A stretch of DNA of 64,000 nt. Origin: Isoetes taiwanensis (taxonomy: Eukaryota > Streptophyta > Lycopodiopsida > Isoetales > Isoetaceae). The notes under the pieces were generated by a model. That model was not told the DNA's origin, did not search any database, and saw nothing but the letters and a program-made list of their open reading frames with translations. Position numbers and translations under genes: made by a program. The DNA lies in NCBI GenBank assembly GCA_021234155.1, contig JAJEKV010000541.1, forward strand, positions 62,001-126,000, given 5' to 3'. Below are positions 58,232 through 64,000 of the stretch, one piece after another. Each line of letters begins with the position of its first letter. Position 1 is the first letter of the stretch.

Positions 58232-60119
58232 TTTTATATATATATAGTATATATATATTAACGCTTTTATCTAGACCCGGGATCCGACAAAAAATTTTCA
58301 CCAACTTGGTTGCCCCACCCGGCTTTAGAGGGTTTAGCATTCTATATAACCTAAAAAAAATGGTATAAATTTATAATCGCTAGAACTCTTACCGTGATAA
58401 ATTTATATGGCAAGAGTTGACTTTTTGATTTTGTTATATACTATATATATAGTATACAAGTCTTTGTATTCATGATGAAGCGTAAAGTCAACTCGACATT
58501 TGTGATTGAATTTTTCTATGAGGAATTTACAACAAACATCTTAGCATGAAAGTTAGAAATTAAAGACCGTGATTCTATCTACTATATAGGCAAATAGAAA
58601 AGTCAAACTAAACTTGAATATACACTCGATTGTTTGGTCAACCCATCAAAATTCACAATTGATTCTAAAGAGGAAGTCAAACACCTAAGCCAAAGTTCAA
58701 TAAGCCCATCGAGATGTACTCCAAACTAAAAGTCAATTGTAAAGTGAAAATCAAATACAAAATGATAAGATTTAAACATGTTTACTTTTGTTTGCTTTGT
58801 CGTAGTAAAACCAATTTTTTGCAATAATAAAAATATGCATGAAACGTATTCAATAACATAGGCTCAGACCAACATTATGCGTCATCCCTGCGGCTTTACA
58901 CGATTATATGTATTGTTCCTCTTGACGATGGATTTTGTTGTTCTCAAGATCAAACCCAATGTTAATGCTGTTGGTCATCAGATGCAATTTCAGAAAGGTT
59001 ACCATAACCTTGTGCCGGGCTATATGGAGTACGCCAAATAACCAAATTTCCTTGAAACTACATTATTTCCGAAGCCATTTTAGAAGTAGCTGATGAGCTT
59101 CCTGAGGTCCCATGTTGGCATGTATAACGCTAAATAAAATGATACATTCAATGATATTTTAACCTTTTGGCAAATCATCATTCAACAATTCCTCGCATAA
59201 TCGTAGGACTGCTCATGAATAAGCCGGCGGAGAGGAGGTCCCAGCTGGATTGACCTCGCAACGGCTTACTACAACAAATGATGTTTATATCTAACCTGCC
59301 CAACATCAAGAAAATCCATGCCACAAACCTATAAAAAAGTCCCAATGATGTTTGCATCAAATCACATTGCATGATAATACCGTAAACGTAAACCAAACTT
59401 TTCTTCAAATGGTATAAATTCCCTCATACAACATGTGTGAAAGACAACAAAGAGTGTATGGTGTTCTAGTTAACAAATTAGCCAAGTTAAAGCCAACAAC
59501 ATACAATAGAACCAGGTTCACATCAACAGATATCAATTTCACTGGTTGAGCCGAAAGTAAAGCAAATGCAAAAGATTGTTTCAAATTGTTTGTACAACAT
59601 CTATCAATCATATCATGTGTAATCAACATGTATCAAGCATGTCTTGTCTACTTTAGTATGACTTAGCGGGACGCCACATTGGCATTGGATCACATTAGAC
59701 CAACAACCGAAAGGAATTGTATATATAGTGTACATGAGGGATTAAATTCAACGAACCTTAACACCTCAAAATACCTTATTAAACCACAAACTGAAGGAAA
59801 CAGAGGTACATTTTAGCCAACTTTAAAAAAATGTGATGAATTGCATTTGCAAAGTCTCTCCACTAAACACCCAAACGGAATAACAAATTCAGAACCTTTT
59901 ATTGGAAATCTTTTGTGACCGGAGAGACCATTCCAAGTACCATGAACCTTCGAATTTTACTTTTCAAGATCCTTTCACTTGTAGACGAAAAAACTAAGAC
60001 CAATAATTTCGTTCTTATATGGGTCCATCAACTGCTTAAATAGTTACATTCTATGCATGTTAATGGACGATATAACTAGGTGCTCTTAAACATTTGTAGG
60101 TGATCAATTTCCATCGCTA
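58232..60119 (+). repeat. Tandem duplication of 1.89 kb, unit 1
   Basis: It starts in a TATATATAGTATATATATA block followed by ATTAACGCTTTTATCT and is repeated directly from 60120. No coding frame is longer than about 75 codons. The differences from unit 2 are small indels and CAG/CTG-type changes, as in the 8.2-kb duplication. It could be a non-autonomous element or simple duplicated spacer. Confidence 0.9.
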
Positions 60120-61987
60120 TTTTATATATATATAGTATATATATATTAACGCTTTTATCTGGACCTGATCCCGACAAAAAAATTTTCACTAACTTGGTTG
60201 CCCCAACAGCTTTGTAGAGGGTTTAGTATTGCATCTATAAAAAAATGGTATAAATTATCGCTAGAACTCTTTATTTATAAATTTATCAAGAGTTGACTTT
60301 TTGATTTTTGTTATATACTATATATAGTAGTAAGTCTTTGTACTATGATGAAGTGTAAGTCAATCGACATTTGTGATTGAATTTTTTCTATGAGGAATTT
60401 TACAAACAAACATCTTAGCATGAAAAGTTAGAAATTAAAGACTGCATTCTATCCTATATAGGCAAATAGAAAAAGTCAAACCAAACTTGAATATACACTC
60501 CCCATTGTTTGGGTCAACCCATCAAAATTCACAATTGATCTCAAAGATAGTGCCAAAACACGGGCCAAAGTTCAATAAGCCCATCGAAGATGTAATTCCA
60601 AACGAAAAGTTCAATTGTAAAGTGAAAATCAAATACAAAATGATAAGATGGAGAAACATGCTTTACAGTTTTTGCTTGCTTTGCCGAAACTAATTTGTAA
60701 TAATAAAAAATATGATGAAACGTATTCATAACATAGGTTTCGCATCAACATTATGTCATCCCCGTGCTTTTAAGCATGATTATATGCACGTTCCCTCCGG
60801 ACTCCATTTTAGTTGTTCTCGTGATCAACCCAATGCTAATGCCGATAGTCATCCCAGATGCACTCACAGAGGCCACCAACCTTGTGTCGTATGGAGTACG
60901 GGCTGTAGGCCAACCACATTTCCTTGAAACTACATTCTTCCGAGCTACTTCTAGAAGTAGCCATGAGCTTCCTTAGAGGTCCCATGTTGGTATGCATAAC
61001 GCTGAAATAAAATGATATCTAACAGATAATGAACTCTTTTTGGCAAATCATCATTCAACAATTCCCACATAAGCGCTAGGACTTCACTCATGAATAAGCC
61101 GTGAACAGGAGGTCCGCAGCTTTGATTGACCCCAGAAATGTGGCTTACCATAACAATGATGTTTATATCTAACTGCTCCAACATCAAGAAAATCCATGCT
61201 ATATAAGGCCTATGTAACTAAAAGTCCCAATGATGTTTGCATCAAACTGCATTGCAACGAAGATAATACCGGAACCAAACTTTTCAAATGTGGCATAAAT
61301 TCCATAAACATGGTTAAAGACAATAAAGAGTGTATGAAGTTCTAGTTAACAAATTCAGCGTAAGCCTAAACACAATATAAGACAATAGAACTAGGGTTCA
61401 TCAACGCATATCACCACCGGAAATGATACAGTAAAATGCAAAAAGATTTGTTTTCACCGTTTGTACAACATCTATCAATCATGGTCATGTAACGGCATGT
61501 ATCAAGCATATCTTGTCCTTACTTAGTATGACTTAGCTGGACGCTTACATTGGTATTGGATCACATTAGACCAAACAACCGAGGACTTCCCATATAGTGT
61601 ACATGAGGATTAATCTAATTTGCACTTTTTTAACACATTTATCCTTTTATTAAACCTGTTTCAAAGGAAAATGAGGTATTACTAGGCCAACTTAGAAAAT
61701 GTGGATGAATGCATTTGCAAGTCTCTCCACTAAACACCAACGCGGAATAACAAATTCTGAAACTTTGTTGAAATCTTTGCGCATCGAGAGACTCCATTCC
61801 AAGTACTATGAACCTTTCAATTTTACTTTTCAAAGATCCTTTTCACTTGTAGACGTAAAAAACTAAGACCAATAATTTCGCTCTTATACGGGTCTATCAA
61901 TCGCTTAAATAGTTACATTCTATGCATGTTGGCGTGGGATCTATAACTAGGTAAGCCAACATTTGTAGGCAGGATCAATTTCCACGC
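60120..61987 (+). repeat. Tandem duplication of 1.89 kb, unit 2
   Basis: Partner of unit 1, at an offset of 1888 bases at the left end and slightly less at the right because of deletions. It ends near GATCAATTTCCACGC, after which unique sequence begins. No gene is recognised. Confidence 0.9.
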
Positions 61988-63889
61988 AGATACAAAAAAC
62001 TCATTAACCCGGACTCACAATGATAAATTGGATGGACCGCCATGGTGTTTCTTCCTCAACATCAAAGAGACAACATCACCATTTGTTTTATTTGTAGGGG
62101 GCACATTGCCAGCGACCCAACTTCATAAATGGTGTGGTTCAGATGGGCCTATGAGCATTACGTGTACGTGGTCATCCAGATGGTTCAATAGTGCGAAAGA
62201 AAGGTAGCAAAGTTTAACCCGGAAAGGTGAAACGGTTCATACCGGAGTTGTTCGAGGTATTTAGGTTCGCCCGGCGTAATTAACAACTTTCATTAATACT
62301 CTAGAGCTTTCACAAAAACAATATTTTCAGTTGGTTTTGTTTGTAGAAATCTCAAATAATATATGCAAATCGCCAGCTAGATAAGGCAAGGCATATAGGA
62401 CTTTCTAAGCATCAAGATCTAGTTTGGCATTCCAGTTTACTCGCGTCCAGCGCTTCGCTCTTCCAAGACTTTATACACGAACGAATAAGCTCAACAAAAG
62501 TTGAGCCAATAATCTCTCCAATTTGTTTCATGAAAATAGAACGTGTATCCGTCCCGAACCCTGGAACTCACATTGGTAATTTATCTTTGAAAAAAATAAA
62601 CACATGTCTAAAACACTTCGTGTAAATTGCAAATAACATCTGAGAAAAAATACACACATGCTTCACTACAAAATTCTAAAAAGCTTTTCAAGACCTCCGC
62701 TTAGTCCTTTCCTGTAAAACCATGAAAATCACAGAAGTTTCTTGCTCGGCAATGAATCAAGGATGTTGGGTTCTTTGACCTGCACTAGATAGGTCCAATT
62801 GATGAAAACCATGTCAATCTTTGTTCTAAAAGGCTATCCCATGGCTTAGCCAATTTGTTGCAATAATAAGGGATGATCCACAATGGGCTTTGTTGGCATC
62901 TAAAATGCCTAAAAGCAAGAAACGCGAATTACCAAGAGAGATAGAGCAAGCAACACAGGACTTAGGTAAATTCAAGAACCATCACAACCCTCGCATGTGC
63001 CGCCAGAAGCATCCGCATGGAAACCGCACTCGGTGACGTGAAAAGCCGCCTTTGCACTAAAGTAAAGCGCACCAAATTGAACGCGGAAATAGAAACGTCG
63101 CCAGTAAATTGAGATTGAATGAGAAATCCAAACACCGTGACTCCCTGCGGGTACCGGAATCAACAAATGCGATTTCAAAGCAGCCCTCGAGGCCCCGATT
63201 TATTTAAAAGTCCTATCTTCCCCGAATCATCTTGACCACTTATTTCCGCACATTTTTAATAGCATAGCATACTTTGCTGAAAAATGGCATTTAAATCATT
63301 CCGGTTCCAAATCTATGACATCGTTAAAGCGCGACATCAACACTTGTAGACGGCCTACCATCACGTGGGTGCGCGCGTGCGCAGTAATTTAACCATTCCT
63401 TTCACTCTCGGGCAGTGTAAATTCCTTTCGAGGTAGATCCGCCTCCCTCCCTATCGGGACTTTATACAAGCCAATTTATCCTTTTCTCAACTCCAGGGAC
63501 CCATATGCCACTGTTTTTTCAAGAGCTTTAGTATTTTGACCTGAGAATTACGGTGAATTATAAATATGTCACATCGTGCCATAGGGAGAAGCCGCCGCCA
63601 AACAACAATCGACATACCCCACGAACAGCCAAATGTCCAATCCCAACATGCTTATATATTTATCCATCAATAAATATTTTTTCACCCTCATTTTCATTTC
63701 CCATTAAATAAAGGTGCCACCTCATTTTAAAGAATTGCTTTGCACTTTCCTATAATTTTTGTATTGAAGGGTCCAGATTTCATCTTCCCCATCCAACGGT
63801 TTAGACATGGGGGTAGGTGGATGCCCATAAATAACCTATATATGCCCTACATTAAAAATAAAAGCGACATGCAAATGTCCAAGCTTAGA
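61988..63889. other. No recognisable gene
   Basis: Short motif-free frames only. GCGCGCGTGCGC at about 63371 is a small alternating purine-pyrimidine run. The rest is ordinary spacer. Confidence 0.45.
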
Positions 63890-64000
63890 AATAGGGAATT
63901 TTCATGTATGCCCCATCATGCACCCAACATGAGGTGGAATCTTCCTAACCCTTGATCTCAATCATTTGACGGTTGGGATGAATTTCTATGAACATGCCCC
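63890..64000 (-). repeat. Terminal-repeat-like sequence, right arm (inverted)
   Basis: The reverse complement of this stretch reads GGGGCATGTTCATAGAAATTC, then CCACCTCATGTTGGGTGCATGATGG, matching 56159-56260. The window ends here, so the outer boundary cannot be seen. Confidence 0.6.

Overview
This window reads as nuclear DNA of a land plant with a large, repeat-rich genome. The evidence is split plant-type genes with GT-AG introns, an autonomous plant-type Helitron carrying an RPA70-like gene, plant L1-clade LINEs, a Ty3/gypsy integrase relic, MITE-like hairpins, satellites and long empty spacers. No bacterial-style operon is present. The unusual host gene described below and an HslU-like fragment would fit a non-seed plant such as a fern, lycophyte or bryophyte better than a flowering plant; that placement is inference only.

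1-29.1 kb holds a plus-strand host gene that I read as long and strongly interrupted. N-terminal exons at about 1.6-2.76 kb resemble a ParB/sulfiredoxin-fold domain (GGNHS motif, then GLTDEEA). Middle exons lie at 19.79-20.18 kb. The last exons, at 28.35-29.03 kb, carry a glycine-rich AdoMet-binding motif like that of N4/N6 DNA methylases, and a poly(A) signal follows. Between these exons sit a TATCC microsatellite, about 4 kb of spacer and a Helitron (about 7.0-19.79 kb). The Helitron has one long Rep-helicase frame broken only by four stops, then an RPA70-like gene in about nine exons. A 5.8-kb LINE with an 8-bp target duplication lies inside an RPA exon. The segment from the middle of the RPA gene through the LINE, the Helitron 3' end and the host exons is then tandemly duplicated (12011-20177 and 20178-28353), with GCTTC at all three boundaries.

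The two 8.2-kb copies differ mostly by small changes at CAG/CTG triplets, and which copy is damaged switches from block to block. That looks more like read or consensus error at methylated CHG sites than like mutation. Many frameshifts in this window should therefore be doubted.

29-48 kb is mostly transposon debris: a primer-binding site and polypurine tract of LTR elements, a LINE zinc-finger remnant, a second 5'-truncated and G+C-richer LINE (35283-37863) with a perfect 15-bp target duplication, a minus-strand Ty3/gypsy integrase relic (43049-43891) and several direct repeats. 48-64 kb has GC-rich hairpins, a MITE, a minus-strand HslU-like AAA+ ATPase fragment (about 54.1-54.8 kb), a 1.5-kb GAATCT-rich minisatellite, a 1.9-kb tandem duplication (58232-61987) and inverted roughly 100-bp terminal sequences at 56.16 kb and at the window's right edge.

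A palindrome, GTGTATTCCGGAATACAC and variants, recurs in an array at 1.0-1.37 kb, in small introns of the host gene and again at 38.8-39.3 kb. With the ParB-methylase-like gene it is the most intriguing signal here.
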